60,567 bases of DNA from Clostridia bacterium UC5.1-2E3 (lineage in GTDB: Bacteria; Bacillota; Clostridia; Lachnospirales; Lachnospiraceae), in the NCBI GenBank assembly GCA_001304875.1, contig BBZO01000022.1, positions 1 through 60,567 of the forward strand, in the 5' to 3' direction. Positions within the stretch are counted from its first letter, which is position 1; every line of letters begins with the position of its first letter. Below the pieces are notes generated by a model. That model had not been told where the DNA came from. It worked only from the letters and a program-made list of their open reading frames with translations, and made no database searches. A program made the position numbers and the translations under genes. This document shows, one piece after another, positions 28,880 to 39,853 of this stretch.

Positions 28880-29006
28880 AGGATAAGAAGAAAGGGCTTT
28901 GAGGTGGAAAATTTCGCACGATCCACACGCCGCTGGTACTGACAGGGGAAACCCGAGAGATGCAGGAGAAACGTGCGCCTGCCAAAGTCCTTTCATTCTT
29001 TGTCCT
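28880..29006 (+). ncRNA. Structured RNA candidate with long closing helix and kissing loops
   Basis: The ends pair over about 20 bp with small bulges: 28880-28901 with 28983-29006 (AGGA/TCCT, AGAA/TTCT, GAAAGG/CCTTTC, GCTTTG/CAAAGT). Inside are three hairpins: GTGGA/TCCAC (28904-28908, 28922-28926), GGG-GAAA-CCC (28945-28954) and GCAGG/CCTGC (28962-28966, 28978-28982). Loop 1 contains CGCACG (28915-28920) and loop 3 contains its exact complement CGTGCG (28972-28977), so the loops can kiss. No protein-coding sense is visible. I cannot assign it to a known family. Confidence 0.62.
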
Positions 29007-29345
29007 ATATTTAGATGCAAGATATGCTTTCAACATAGTTTCAGGGCGTGTGCCCGGCGCAATCTTAAGAAAGTCTTCATAATTTATTCAAAGAGTATAC
29101 AAACATTTTCCTGCGCGGCATGCTATACTAAGACCATAAGAAATGCACGACAAACGATACAAAAATCCTTTTTAAAACACCTTTTTGAAAATCCGAAAAT
29201 CCTAAGTAAAAAAAGTCCTGGATGAAAGCCCAGGGCTTTTTTATGTCATAAACTTTTAAAGTTTCCGTAAGGACAAAACAGGGAAGCCCGCTGCCGGACT
29301 TCCCTGCTGTTTGACGTGCGCCCGCCGGGCGCGCGTTCTAAGATA
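29007..29345. other. AT-rich intergenic region with two terminators
   Basis: No convincing gene. A possible -10 (TATACT, near 29129) precedes an A-rich stretch ending in a rightward terminator: AGTCCTGG (29214-29221) with CCAGGGCT (29230-29237) and a T run. A second hairpin, CAGGGAAG (29279-29286) with CTTCCCTG (29299-29306), followed by T on the minus strand, terminates argG. Confidence 0.6.
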
Positions 29346-30575
<1,230 letters not shown>

Positions 30576-30649
30576 GAATATTCTCCTCCATATGTCAGTG
30601 TACGATGTCCGTGCATGTGACAGATAAATTGATTTTCAATAGCTTCATA

Positions 30650-30678
30650 AATATACAATAGATTCCCGGAAAATGCAA
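30650..30678 (-). promoter_or_regulatory. Leftward promoter of argG
   Basis: On the minus strand TTGCAT (30678-30673), 17-bp spacer, TATATT (30655-30650), 75 bp before the argG start. Confidence 0.55.
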
Positions 30679-30687
30679 GAGGTATTT

Positions 30688-30740
30688 TGCATAAAAACAA
30701 AAAAATAATGCATATTATGCAAATGAAATGCATAAAAACA
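30688..30740. promoter_or_regulatory. Candidate ArgR-binding region upstream of argG
   Basis: Two direct copies of TGCATAAAAACA (30688-30699, 30729-30740) flank a palindrome TGCATA-T-TATGCA (30709-30721). TGCAT half-sites in an A/T background resemble arginine-repressor boxes. They lie just upstream of the argG -35 element. A G/C-rich hairpin follows around 30748-30792. Confidence 0.45.
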
Positions 30741-30846
30741 CGAAAGCAGGAGGGACGCGGGCCCGACGGCTGCGCCGTCCCCTCCCGCTTGCGTTTCCGG
30801 CGCCCCCTGTGCTATACTTTTCACTATAAGAAGGAAGGTTGAAACC

Positions 30847-31119
30847 ATGCTGGATTTACATGAATTTATGCCGGTGAACTACCTGAAAAAGGAGGCCTAC
30901 ACCGGCAGCCACCGCGGTATGCGGTACCGCATGTGGAAGGGCGAGAGCGGGGAGGATACGGTGCTCATGACGGCCGCCTGGCCGGAGCCCTACGGCTTCG
31001 AGGCCACGCCGGAGGAGCAGAAATGCGTGGAGCAGTTTGACTTCTCCGCCGACGGCATCGCGGCGGCGGTGGACTGGCTCAACCGGCAGTATGAGGAAAA
31101 TTACGCCGGAAAAAATTAG
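30847..31119 (+). CDS. Small conserved-looking protein of unknown function
   Basis: A 90-residue acidic soluble protein (LHEFMPVNYLKKEAYTGSHR, AAWPEPYGFEATPEEQK, AAAVDWLNRQYEENY). No domain recognised with confidence. Coding character is supported by an AAGGAAGG ribosome site, normal codon use and a promoter (TTGCGT, 18 bp, TATACT) just upstream. It is followed 10 bp later by another small protein on the same strand, so the two are probably co-transcribed. There is no signal peptide or membrane segment. Confidence 0.7.
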   Translation: MLDLHEFMPVNYLKKEAYTGSHRGMRYRMWKGESGEDTVLMTAAWPEPYGFEATPEEQKCVEQFDFSADGIAAAVDWLNRQYEENYAGKN

Positions 31120-31129
31120 GAGGTGCGGG

Positions 31130-31405
31130 ATGTTTGGATTCGGAATGGAGAGCGTCTATGTGGGCCGCTCGATGCGGGATTTTTCCGCCGTCCGGGAGGC
31201 GCTTTCCTCCCGCGGGATCGATTATAAGTATAAGGTGAACAACCGCCAGGCCGCGTGGCTGTTTCCGGCCGGGGGTACGGTCCGCAGCCAGACGGGAAGC
31301 CTGGGGATGGACAGTGACAGCGCCCATGAGTACGAGGTGTTTGTGAAGCGGGATCGGGCTGTGGAGGCCAGATACCATATTATGAATGCGCTGAGGAATG
31401 CGTAG
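31130..31405 (+). CDS. Small protein of unknown function
   Basis: A 91-residue protein (FGFGMESVYVGRSMRDFSAV, SSRGIDYKYKVNN, YEVFVKRDRAVEARYHIMNA). The pattern of two strands, a helix, a strand and a basic C-terminal helix resembles small ferredoxin-like or signal-transducing folds, but I cannot name a family. The start at ATG 31130 follows TAGGAGG, a strong site. Its stop codon lies within the -35 element of the azlC promoter. It probably forms a two-gene unit with the preceding small gene. Confidence 0.7.
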   Translation: MFGFGMESVYVGRSMRDFSAVREALSSRGIDYKYKVNNRQAAWLFPAGGTVRSQTGSLGMDSDSAHEYEVFVKRDRAVEARYHIMNALRNA

Positions 31406-31431
31406 ACATTTGCCGCGGCCCGCGCTATAAT
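31403..31431 (+). promoter_or_regulatory. Promoter of azlCD
   Basis: TAGACA (31403-31408; its TAG is the stop of the previous gene), 17-bp spacer, TATAAT (31426-31431). Confidence 0.65.
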
Positions 31432-31458
31432 AGCTCTTGCGACAAATTTTGCAACGGA

Positions 31459-32189
31459 GTGACAAATGATATGGATTGGAAACGCGATTTCGGCCGGGGG
31501 TTTAAGCATGGCATCCCCATCGGCCTGGGATATCTGCCGGTGTCCTTCACTTTTGGATTCCTGGCGGTGACGGGGGGCTTGCCGGTCTGGCTGGCCGTCT
31601 TTATCTCCCTGACGAACTTAACCAGTGCGGGGCAGTTCGCGGGGACGAACCTGATTCTGGCGGGCGCGGGCTATATGGAGGTGGCGCTGACGACCTTCGT
31701 CATCAACCTGCGGTATATGTTAATGTCCCTGTCCCTCTCCCAGAAGCTGGAGCGGGGAATTTCCACCGGCAAGCGTCTGGGCTTCGCCTTCGGCATCACC
31801 GACGAGACCTTCGTGGTGGCCTCGCTGCAGCCGGGCGTGCTGACGGCGGCTACATGTTCGGACTCATCGTGCCGCCCATCGCGGGGTGGAACCTGGGGAC
31901 GCTTCTCGGAGGCTGCATCTCCACGGTGCTGCCGGAGGCGCTGCAGAACGCCATGGGCATCGCTCTCTTCGCGATGTTTATCGCGCTCATCATTCCCCCG
32001 GCCAGGGAGTCGAGAAAAATATTGTACGTCATCGTCATCGCGGTGGCGGTCAACTGCGGGATGATTTATCTGCCGGTGTTCGGCGGGATTTCGTCGGGAT
32101 TCAGAATCATCATCGCCACCATACTGGCCTCGGCGGCCGGCGCGTGGCTGTTCCCGAAGGAGGAGGAGACGGAAAATGGAGATGAATAG
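31459..32189 (+). CDS. azlC: AzlC-family branched-chain amino acid exporter subunit (frameshifted)
   Basis: Large subunit of the two-component AzlCD permease that exports branched-chain amino acids and analogues. Motifs: GFKHGIPIGLGYLPVSFTFG in the first helix (FTFG typical), SAGQFAGTNLILAGAGYMEV, NLRYMLMSLSLSQKL and GITDETFVVAS. A base is lost near 31850; corrected it reads TAAYMFGLIVPPIAGWNLGT and continues to TGA 32187-32189, about 243 residues. The start could be GTG 31459 or the in-frame ATG 31471. Its 3' end overlaps azlD by 14 bases. Confidence 0.92.
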
Positions 32190-32493
32190 AGTTCTGATCT
32201 GCGTGCTTTTAATGGCGGCGGTCACCTACATACCGAGAGTGCTGCCGGTGACCATATTCAGAAAGCAGATCAAATCGAGGTTTATCCGGTCCTTTCTGGA
32301 CTACACGCCCTACGCGGTGCTAGGGGCGCTGACATTTCCGGACGTGTTCTCGTCCACCGGCCATCTGTACTCGGCCGTGGGAGGCACGCTGGTGGCCGTG
32401 GCCCTGGGCTACCGGGGAAAGAGCCTGGTGGTGGTGGCTGTGGCGGCCATCGCGGCGGTCTATGTGCTGGAACTGATTGGCGGGATGCTGTAG
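32176..32493 (+). CDS. azlD: AzlD-family small subunit
   Basis: The 105-residue partner of AzlC with three or four membrane helices. VLLMAAVTYIPRVLPVTIF and DYTPYAVLGALTFPDVF are the conserved family segments (Tyr-Ile-Pro-Arg and the Pro-containing helix). It overlaps the azlC 3' end by 14 bases, the arrangement usual for this pair. The gene is intact; its last codons form the 5' arm of the terminator. Confidence 0.93.
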   Translation: MEMNRVLICVLLMAAVTYIPRVLPVTIFRKQIKSRFIRSFLDYTPYAVLGALTFPDVFSSTGHLYSAVGGTLVAVALGYRGKSLVVVAVAAIAAVYVLELIGGML

Positions 32494-32517
32494 AGATACA
32501 GCACCCCGCCGTTTTTT
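32479..32517 (+). terminator. Terminator overlapping the azlD stop codon
   Basis: GGCGGGATGCTG (32479-32490) pairs with CAGCACCCCGCC (32499-32510), one mismatch, followed by GTTTTTT. Confidence 0.8.
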
Positions 32518-32521
32518 ACTA

Positions 32522-33207
32522 TTATCCTTTCCAGTCTCCGCTGATGCGAAGTCCGGTGGTCTCTGTTACCGGGAGGGAGAAGAGGATGGATTTGGCTTTG
32601 CTCTCCAGCCCGGCCTTTTCCATGATCGCCTTCATGATATCGTTCTTCTTCTCCGAGCGGGTGACGATGAAGGTCATCTCTTTTTCCTCGGCCAGCGTGA
32701 CGCCGAGGAATTTTTCTGCCTTTTCCCGGCCGGTTCCTCTGGAATGCACGACGGTTCCGCCGCCGGCGCCGGCTCCCTGGCTGCGTCCATCACCAGGTTG
32801 TTGTAGCCGTAATTGGAAATCACGATAATCAGCTCATATTCCGTATTCTTCAATTCTGTCTCCTCCTCCTTTATATATGCCTGCCCGGCGAGAAGATAGC
32901 GGAACGCCTTTCCTCCGCCCACGCTGCTGACCGGGACGATGAAAGAGATGCCCGTGCCGGGAACGTCGATATTTAACTTTTCCTCCATCTGCCGTTTGAC
33001 TCTCCGCCAGGACTCCTGCGTCACGACGGTGAAAATCACGATTTTCTCCCGGCTCTCCATGCCGAAATAGTCTAACATCTCGCTGCTCGCCGTGCCGGCG
33101 CCCAGCGTCAACAGCATCACCGGAAGCTGCTCCGTCTTAAACAGGGAGGAGAAACGCTCCCCCTGGTTTTTTCCAGTTATCGTTATCATACAATATACAT
33201 TACTCAT
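32522..33207 (-). CDS. Duplicated PII-like signalling protein (frameshifted)
   Basis: About 228 residues containing two PII-like ferredoxin folds in tandem. Domain 1 (residues 1-100) has VYCMITITGKNQG, LLTLGAGTASSEML and KAFRYLLAG; domain 2 begins YELIIVISNYGYNNLVMDAA and continues after a break near 32780 (one added G gives AARGAGAGGGTVVHSRGTG) with FLGVTLAEEKEMTFIVT. The T-loop glycine stretch in domain 2 matches PII relatives that bind adenine nucleotides. The stop is at 32522-32524. It lies 39 bp upstream of the DUF1538 gene, its probable membrane partner, just as GlnK sits with AmtB. Confidence 0.82.
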
Positions 33208-33246
33208 CTGTCGCTCCCATCCGCGCCCTGCGCGCAGCCGTCTGTC

Positions 33247-34777
33247 CTACAGCTCAATAATTTCCATGTCTCCCATGCCCTCAAAGGCAGATACAAACAG
33301 ATCCTGTCCGTCCTTTTCGCTCCGGGATGCGCCGATCTTAAATACCAGCCCGAGAATCTGGATCGTGATGAGCGGCGTCATCGCCACCATCGCCACGACG
33401 CCGAAGGCGTCCGTGATAATGTCTCCCCCCACGGCCAGGCAGGCCCCCATGGCGAAGCAGGAGGAAGGTGGTGGTCATGGGCCCGGAGGCCACGCCGCCG
33501 GAGTCAAACGCGATGGCCGTGAAAATCTTCGGCACAAAGAACGACAGGCTCAGCGCGATGAAGTAGCCGGGAATGATAAACCAGAAGATGGAAAGCCCCG
33601 TCAGCACGCGGATCATGGCCAGCCCCAGGGAGATGGACACGCCGATGGAAAGGCTCAGCCCCATGGATTCCGCGGAGATCGCCCCGTCGGTGATCTCCTC
33701 CACCTGCTTGGTGAGCACGAACACCGCGGGCTCCGCGCGCACGATGAAATATCCGATCAGCATGCCGATGGGGACGATGACCCAGCGGTAGGGAAGGGCC
33801 GCCAGCACCTGTCCCAGATAGTTGCCCGCCGGGCTGAAGCCCACGTTCACGCCGGTCAGAAACAGCACCAGCCCACGTATGTATAGACCAGTCCGATGCC
33901 GATTTTGATCAGCCGCCGCTCCGGCACCAGGTGGAAAATGACCTGGAACAGACCGAAGAAAAGCACGATCGGAAGCAGGGAGACAGCCATCTCTTTCATG
34001 TATTCCGGCAGCTCTCTGAGGAAATAGATTCCCAGCTCCACCGAGTCGGAAAACTCCGGGATCGCGTCCGGAAGATAGTCAAAGCTGTTAGGGCGATATA
34101 TCATCCCAAGGATCAGCACCGCCAGGATGGGGCCGATGGAGCAGAGGGCCACCAGACCGAAGCTGTCGTCGGAGGCGTGCCGGTCGTTACGGATGGACGA
34201 GATACCCACGCCCAGCGCCATGATAAACGGAACCGTCATGGGGCCGGTGGTCACGCCGCCGGAGTCGAAGGCCACGGCGAGAAAGCTGCCCGGCACGAGA
34301 AAGGAGATCCCGAACACCAGGAGGTAGAGAACCACCAGCATGGGCGGGAGGGGATACTGAACAGCATGCGCAGCAGCGCCACCACGAGGAACACGCCCAC
34401 GCCGACCGCCACGGCGACGATCAGGATCAGGTTCGGGACGGAAGGAACCTGTTCCGCGAGAACCTGCAGGTCCGGCTCCGATATGGTGATGATAAAGCCA
34501 AGTATGAAGCCCATGAAAATCATGACCCATAGCTTTCTGGTTTTTGTCATGCAGGTTCCCACGCGCTCGCCCATGGGGGTCATGGACATCTCCACGCCCA
34601 GGGAGAACAGAATCATTCCCACCATCAGAAGTACGGCCCCCACCAGGAACGCCATCAGGATTCCCGGCGAGATGGGCGCGATGCTGAAACAGAGAACCAG
34701 CACGATCCCGATGACGGGGAGCACGGCTTTTCCTGTCTCCACCGTTTTTCTCTTAAAATAGTCTGAAGTACCTTCAA
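33247..34777 (-). CDS. DUF1538 membrane protein, two-repeat form (four frameshifts)
   Basis: A predicted transporter of about 511 residues with two DUF1538 repeats. Each repeat has the hallmark AFDSGGV(T/A)(T/S)GPMT, seen as AVAFDSGGVTTGPMTVPFI in the first and AIAFDSGGVASGPMTTTFLL in the second, within about twelve membrane helices. Breaks at about 34740, 34347, 33874 and 33459 are each repaired by one or two bases (ILREKTVETGKAVLP; IPLPPMLVVLYLL; YVGLVLFLTGVN; FLLPFAMGACLAVGG). The best start is TTG at 34777. It is encoded upstream of the PII-like gene on the same strand, suggesting PII-gated transport. The substrate is unknown. Confidence 0.82.
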
Positions 34778-35053
34778 TGTTCCACTGCCTTTCTGCTGAG
34801 ATCCGGCCGAACGGCCCAGGTGAATATTTGCCACAAAAAGAAAAATACGATATAAATATACCATTAAACCGGCACAAACAGAGAAAAGATGCCTTAATCT
34901 TAATGTTTTTTAACGACATGTGGGAAGACTGATTCCTGTGGGGGAATGTCTGGCGGGCGGCGGTCCCGCTTGCGTATATGCCTTTCCCTGTGCTATACTT
35001 TCATCTAAAGAAGAAAGCGGAAATCGAAGAGGAAACGGCAAGGAGGAGAAGAC
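34778..35053. other. Divergent intergenic region
   Basis: No gene seen. The right half holds a promoter for the cyclodeaminase: TTGCGT, 18 bp, TATACT near 34970-34999, closely similar to the one before 30847 (both read CCCTGTGCTATACTTT). Confidence 0.5.
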
Positions 35054-35680
35054 ATGACAGCGGAGAAGACCATAGAAAGTTTCTTAAAAGAATTATTTTC
35101 AAAGAGCCCGGTTCCCGGCGGCGGAGGCGCCTCGGCCCTGGGCGGCGCGGTGGGCGCAGCGCTGGGCGGAATGGTGTCCAGCTTGACCGTTGGGAAAAAG
35201 ACCTACGCCGACGTGGAGGAGGAGATCCGGGAGCTGATGGGAAGACTGGAGCGCCTGATGGGACAGCTGGTGGCGCTGTCCGACCGGGACGAGGAGGTGT
35301 TCGCGCCCCTGGCGGCGGCCTACGCGCTTCCGTCCGGCACCGACGAGGAGAAGGCTGAGAAAACGCGTGTCATGGAAGGGCGGCTTCTGGACGCCAGCCT
35401 GGTGCCGCTTGAGATCATGGAAAAGAGCCTGGAGGGGCTTGAGATTGTGAAAATCCTGGCGGAGAAGGGAAGCCGCATGGCGGTCAGCGATGCGGGCGTG
35501 GCGGCCCAGTTCCTGCGCGCGTCCTTAGGTGGCGCGGTGATGAACGTCTATATTAATACGAAATCCATGAAGGACCGGGCGAAGGCGGAGGAGCTTAACG
35601 CGCGGGCGAAGGAGCTGACGGAGAAGGGCTTTGCCCTGGCCGATGAGGTCTACGGCACGGTGCTTCAGAAACTGATATAG
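35054..35680 (+). CDS. Cyclodeaminase/cyclohydrolase family protein (FtcD C-domain/FchA type)
   Basis: A 208-residue all-helical folate enzyme, probably methenyl-tetrahydrofolate cyclohydrolase or formimino-THF cyclodeaminase. SPVPGGGGASALGGAVGAALGGMV near residues 15-38 is the family signature with its Gly-rich folate-binding turn. ALSDRDEEVFAPLAAAYALP and SDAGVAAQFLRASLGGAVMNVYIN are the other conserved blocks. The start at 35054 follows AAGGAGGA. It is intact. folD lies 29 bp downstream, so both would act on one-carbon units at the methenyl/methylene level. Confidence 0.9.
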   Translation: MTAEKTIESFLKELFSKSPVPGGGGASALGGAVGAALGGMVSSLTVGKKTYADVEEEIRELMGRLERLMGQLVALSDRDEEVFAPLAAAYALPSGTDEEKAEKTRVMEGRLLDASLVPLEIMEKSLEGLEIVKILAEKGSRMAVSDAGVAAQFLRASLGGAVMNVYINTKSMKDRAKAEELNARAKELTEKGFALADEVYGTVLQKLI

Positions 35681-35709
35681 GAAATCTGAGACAGAACGGA
35701 GAGAGCAGT

Positions 35710-36544
35710 ATGATAGCATTGAAGGGTGCGGAGGTTTCCGCAAAACTGAAGGAACAGGTGGCGGCGCTTAAAAAGGGCGTGAAGGGAGAGACGCCGTGTC
35801 TCGCCATCGTCCGCGTGGGAGAGAATCCGGACGATATGTCCTACGAGCGGGGGGCCATGAAGAAGATGGAGGCGTTCGGCTTAAAGGCGCAGTCCTTCGC
35901 GTTCCCGGCGGATATCACGGACGGGGACTTTAAGCGGGAGTTTGCGCGGATCAACGGCGATCCGGCGGTGGACGGCATACTGCTTCTGCGCCCGCTGCCG
36001 AAGCAGATCTGCGAGGCCGACATCGAGCGCATGATCGATCCGCGAAAGGATCTGGACGGCATCAGCCCGGAGAACATCGCGAAGGTGTTCGCCGGGGACG
36101 GGACGGGCTATGCGCCCTGCACCGCGGAGGCCGTCATGGAGATTTTAAAGGCAAATGACATCGACGTGACCGGAAAGCGGGTGACCATCGTCGGCCGCAG
36201 CCTGGTGGTGGGAAAACCGCTGGCCATGCTGATGATGAAAGCGAACGCCACGGTCACCGTCTGCCACACCAGGACGAAGGCGCTGGAGGCGACCTGCCGT
36301 AATGCAGAGATTCTGGTGGCGGCGGCCGGACGGGCGAGGATGATCGGAAAAGAGTTCGTGGGGGAGAACGCCATCGTCATCGACGTGGGAATCAACGTGG
36401 ACGAGGACGGGAAGCTCTGCGGGGACGTGGATTTGAGGCCATCGGCGGGAGAGCAGCCATGGCGACGCGGTTCCCGGCGGCGTGGGAGCGGTGACCACCG
36501 CCGTGCTGGCAAAGCATCTGACGGAGGCGGCTCTCAGGAGATAG
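35710..36544 (+). CDS. folD: Methylenetetrahydrofolate dehydrogenase/cyclohydrolase (frameshifted)
   Basis: Bifunctional one-carbon enzyme. The substrate site (SYERGAMKKMEAFGL, where most family members have SxxYxxxKxK), DGILLLRPLPKQI, the DPRKDLDGISPENI motif and the nucleotide loop VTIVGRSLVVGKPLAMLM all match FolD. Two bases are lost, near 36433 and 36468; with them the end reads GDVDFEAIGGRAAMATPVPGG and VGAVTTAVLAKHL, stopping at TAG 36542-36544 (about 278 residues). The TPVPGGVGP region is a family hallmark. It follows the cyclodeaminase and is four bases from the J-like/TPR gene. Confidence 0.95.
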
Positions 36545-36548
36545 AACA

Positions 36549-39500
36549 ATGGACACGAAAGAAATGTTTTTAATTCTCGGAATCCCGGAGACGAAGGACG
36601 AGGAGGCCATCCGGCAGGCGTACCGGGAGAAGCTCTCTGCGTTCAACCCGGAGGATGACCCGGAGGGCTTTAAAAGGCTCCGACAGGCCTACGAGGCGGC
36701 CTTGTCCTGCGCCGGCCAGAGCGGGGAAACGGAGGAGGACGACTCCCCTGTGGGACTCTGGATCCGCCGGGCGGAGGAGATCTACGGCTCCCTCTTAGCC
36801 AGAAAGGACCCGGAACACTGGCGGTCGTTCTTTATGGACGATGTGTTTGTGGATCTGGACAGCGGCGAGGAGGCAAAGCGGAGATTTATTATATTCCTGG
36901 CGGACCACTGCCGGTTCCCCACGGAGGTCTGGAAGGTGCTGGAAAAGGCGTTGGACATCGCTGGCAGCCGGGAGGAGCTTAAGGAGCAGGTGCCGGAGTA
37001 CGTGGTGGACTATCTGGCCCACTACTGTGAGAACGGGGACTGGTTCCCCTACGACTGGCTGGAGGGCGACGACGGGGCGGACTATGACCTCTTTATCGAG
37101 CGCTTTTTCGCCATCGCGCAGAAAATGGAAAATGGGGACGCCGAGGGCGTGGAGAAGCTGTTCGACGAGGCGGACAGCCTGTTTATCAGCCACCCCTATA
37201 TGGAGCTGGAGCGGGCGCGCTATCTGAACCTCCTGGGAAAGACTGAGGATTCCAGGGCGGTTCTGGAGCGCGTCATCGGGAGATCCCCGATCCGGGCGAC
37301 GGGCGTCTGTCTTATATTGCGTCCAGGCTCTTCTGGAGCTATGGGGAGAAGGACCGGGCGGCGGAGTATTTAAAGAAGCTGGTGGAGGACACGCCGGACC
37401 ATTATCTGGGCAACCGGACGCTGGCGGTCTACCACATGGAGCGGGGCGAGTACGAGACCGCCAAGGAGTACGCCATCGAGGCGCTGAAGGTGGCCTGCGA
37501 TGACAGTCTGAACGAGGCGATCCGGACGATCAACGCCCATCTGCTGGAAAATTTTGAGCGGCAGATGCGGGAGGAACCGGCGGCTCTGCGGCCGCGGCTG
37601 GAGGCTGGCTGGTGCTATCTGCAGAACGACGACTGTGATAAGGCCCTGGCCTTACTGGAGGGCGTCGCTGCCGGCGAGGCGGATGCCACCGAGTATCACA
37701 ACCTCATGGGAAAGCTGTTCTGCTCAGAGGCCCGGTACGCGGACGCCAGGCCCCATGTGGAGGCGTGGCTGGCCCGCCTGGAGCAGGTGCAGCCGGAGAC
37801 GGATAAGGAGAAACGGGATCACGTCCTGCGGCTGGCCACGGCCCACGCCATGCTGGGAAAGATCTGGGCCGAGGCGGGAAAGGACGATCCGGACCACCTG
37901 GCGAGAGCCGTCCGGGAGCTGGATCTGGCTGCCGCGCAGGGGCATAACCGGTACGGGTATCTGATGGAGAAGACCTCCATATATATGGAGTGGGAGCGCT
38001 ATGAGGAGGCCATAGAGGTCTGCAGCGCCATCCTCGCGGAGGACCGCCGCTACTTCCCGGCTTACGTCATCAGGCAGGAGGCCCACGCGAAGCTGCGGCA
38101 GGCCGACGGCGTGCTGGAAAATTATTTTAAGGGCGTGGAGATCTACGGCGGCTACGCGAAGCTCTACGAGCGCGCGGCGGATGTGTTTTTCGATTTTGAA
38201 AAGTACGAGGAGCTGGAGGCGCTCTTAGACCGGGCGGAGGAGAACAAGGCCGAAAGCGCCGGGCTCGACCTGTACCGGGCAAAGCTTAAGCACCAGAGGG
38301 TAAGGACCATGAAGGAGGCGCAGGAAACCCTCAGCTACATGGAGGAGATGCTTGGGCGTTTTGAAGAAAACGGCGTGGGAAATGTGGAGCAGGCCATGCT
38401 CCACTGCGAGATCTCCCGCCTCAAGGATCAGATGAGGGACCGGCAGGGGGCGTTAGAGTCCATCGAGCGTGCGCTGGAGCTGGACCGGGAAAACGACCGG
38501 TATCACTGGCTCCGGGCCAACACCCTGCGCCGGGCAGAGTCCTATGAGAAGGCGCTGGAGGCCTATGAGGACTACGAAAGGCGCCATCCGGACAACGATT
38601 TTGCCAACCTTTATTACAATATGGGCGAATGCCTGCGGGAGCTGGGAAAGAACCAGAAGGCCGTCGAGCAGTATGAGCGGTGTCTGGAGATCGATCCGTC
38701 CCACGCCGGCGCAACGGCAGTCTGGCCCGGATCTACCGCGGCGCGGTGGAGCGGAGCGATTCCATGACCTTTTACGAGGAGGCCGTGAAATATGCCAGCC
38801 GGCAGCTGGAGCTAAATGGGGACGCCTACAGCTACGTGGAGCGGGGACTTTCATATCTGGCGGGGAACCATTTCGAGGAGGCGCTGGCGGATTTTCTCAA
38901 GGCTGCCGAGCTGGAACCGGACAATGTGTACGCCCTCAACGGGGCGGGCGTGACCTATTACTATACGGAGCGCTACGAGGAGGCGTGCCGGGCGCTTACG
39001 CGCGCGGCGGAGGCCATGGACGGGTACGAGAGTATGCTGCCCTGGCGGAATCTGGGCAACACCTACGCCCGCATGGGCGAGTATGACAGGGCCATCGATT
39101 GCTTTAGGCAGAACATCCGCCTTTTCCCGAAGGATAAGGACAACTACTTAAGGATCGCCATGGCATACCGGCAGAAGGGCGACATGGCAAACGCCATCGA
39201 GAATTTAAAGAAGGCCTGCGGAAACGGCTCCCGGGAGTTCTGCCAGCTGGCGGCCCATTTTTATCTGGAGCACGGGGATCTGGAGCTGGCGTCCAGGGAG
39301 GTGCGGGCTCTGAGGAGCCTGGGAATCTCCGATATGAGGGATGTCTACGCCCGGCTCCAGGCCTGGGTGTTTATCTGCAAGGGGCGGTATATGCTGGCGG
39401 AGATGGTGTTAAAGAAAGCGCTCCGCATAAGCTCCCTCACGGAAGAACAGCGGCGCCAGATCAACATGCTGATGGTATTCTTATACTACCAGTGGGGCAA

Positions 39501-39853
39501 AAAGAAGAAACTGATCCCCTATGCCCGGGCGGCGAGGGATTACATAGAAAAAGACAGCGGCAACGGCATCCGGACGGTGCGGGAGAAACTGTTCCGCCGG
39601 GGGCTTCTGGCTGCGTATCTGGGGGAGGCCGAAAAGGCGCGGATGTACGCCGATGAGATGGCGGAGCATCATCCCTGCCGCGGCTGCCAGAACCGGCGGT
39701 GCGTGAAGGATCTCTATCTGGAGGCCATGCTCTGTGAGCTTCACGGCGACCGGGGAGGGGGCTGTGAGATTCTACGAGGAGATCACGAGGCACACCGCCA
39801 GCGCGCCCCATGCCAGGCTGCGTCTTAAGAAATTGAAGGAGGAAATGGCTTGA
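36549..39853 (+). CDS. Degenerate J-domain + long TPR-repeat protein (three frameshifts)
   Basis: About 1101 residues. Residues 1-50 form a J-like domain (FLILGIPETKDEEAIRQAYR, then FKRLRQAYEAAL), but the HPD tripeptide is replaced by Asn-Pro-Glu (AFNPEDDPEG). The rest is helical with many tetratricopeptide repeats, clearest at 37380-39200 (NRTLAVYHMERGEYETAKEY; NMGECLRELGKNQKAVEQYE; NLGNTYARMGEYDRAIDCF), followed by a Cys-containing HHPCRGCQNRRC. Breaks lie at about 37279 and 38711 (one base lost each) and 39760 (one G gained). The stop overlaps the TTG start of the Hsp70 gene, so the two are translationally coupled. It probably recruits or organises that Hsp70; clients unknown. Confidence 0.85.

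Noticed and set aside
28880..29006. SRP RNA, 6S RNA or guanidine-I riboswitch
   Set aside because: The SRP GGAA-tetraloop/AGCAG signature is missing. A three-hairpin multiloop does not fit 6S. The short CTGGT...CGAGAG similarity to guanidine-I lacks its other conserved blocks. Left unassigned.
33092..33886. 264-codon open frame on the plus strand
   Set aside because: It is the shadow of the PII/DUF1538 genes; its product is compositionally odd and has no ribosome site.
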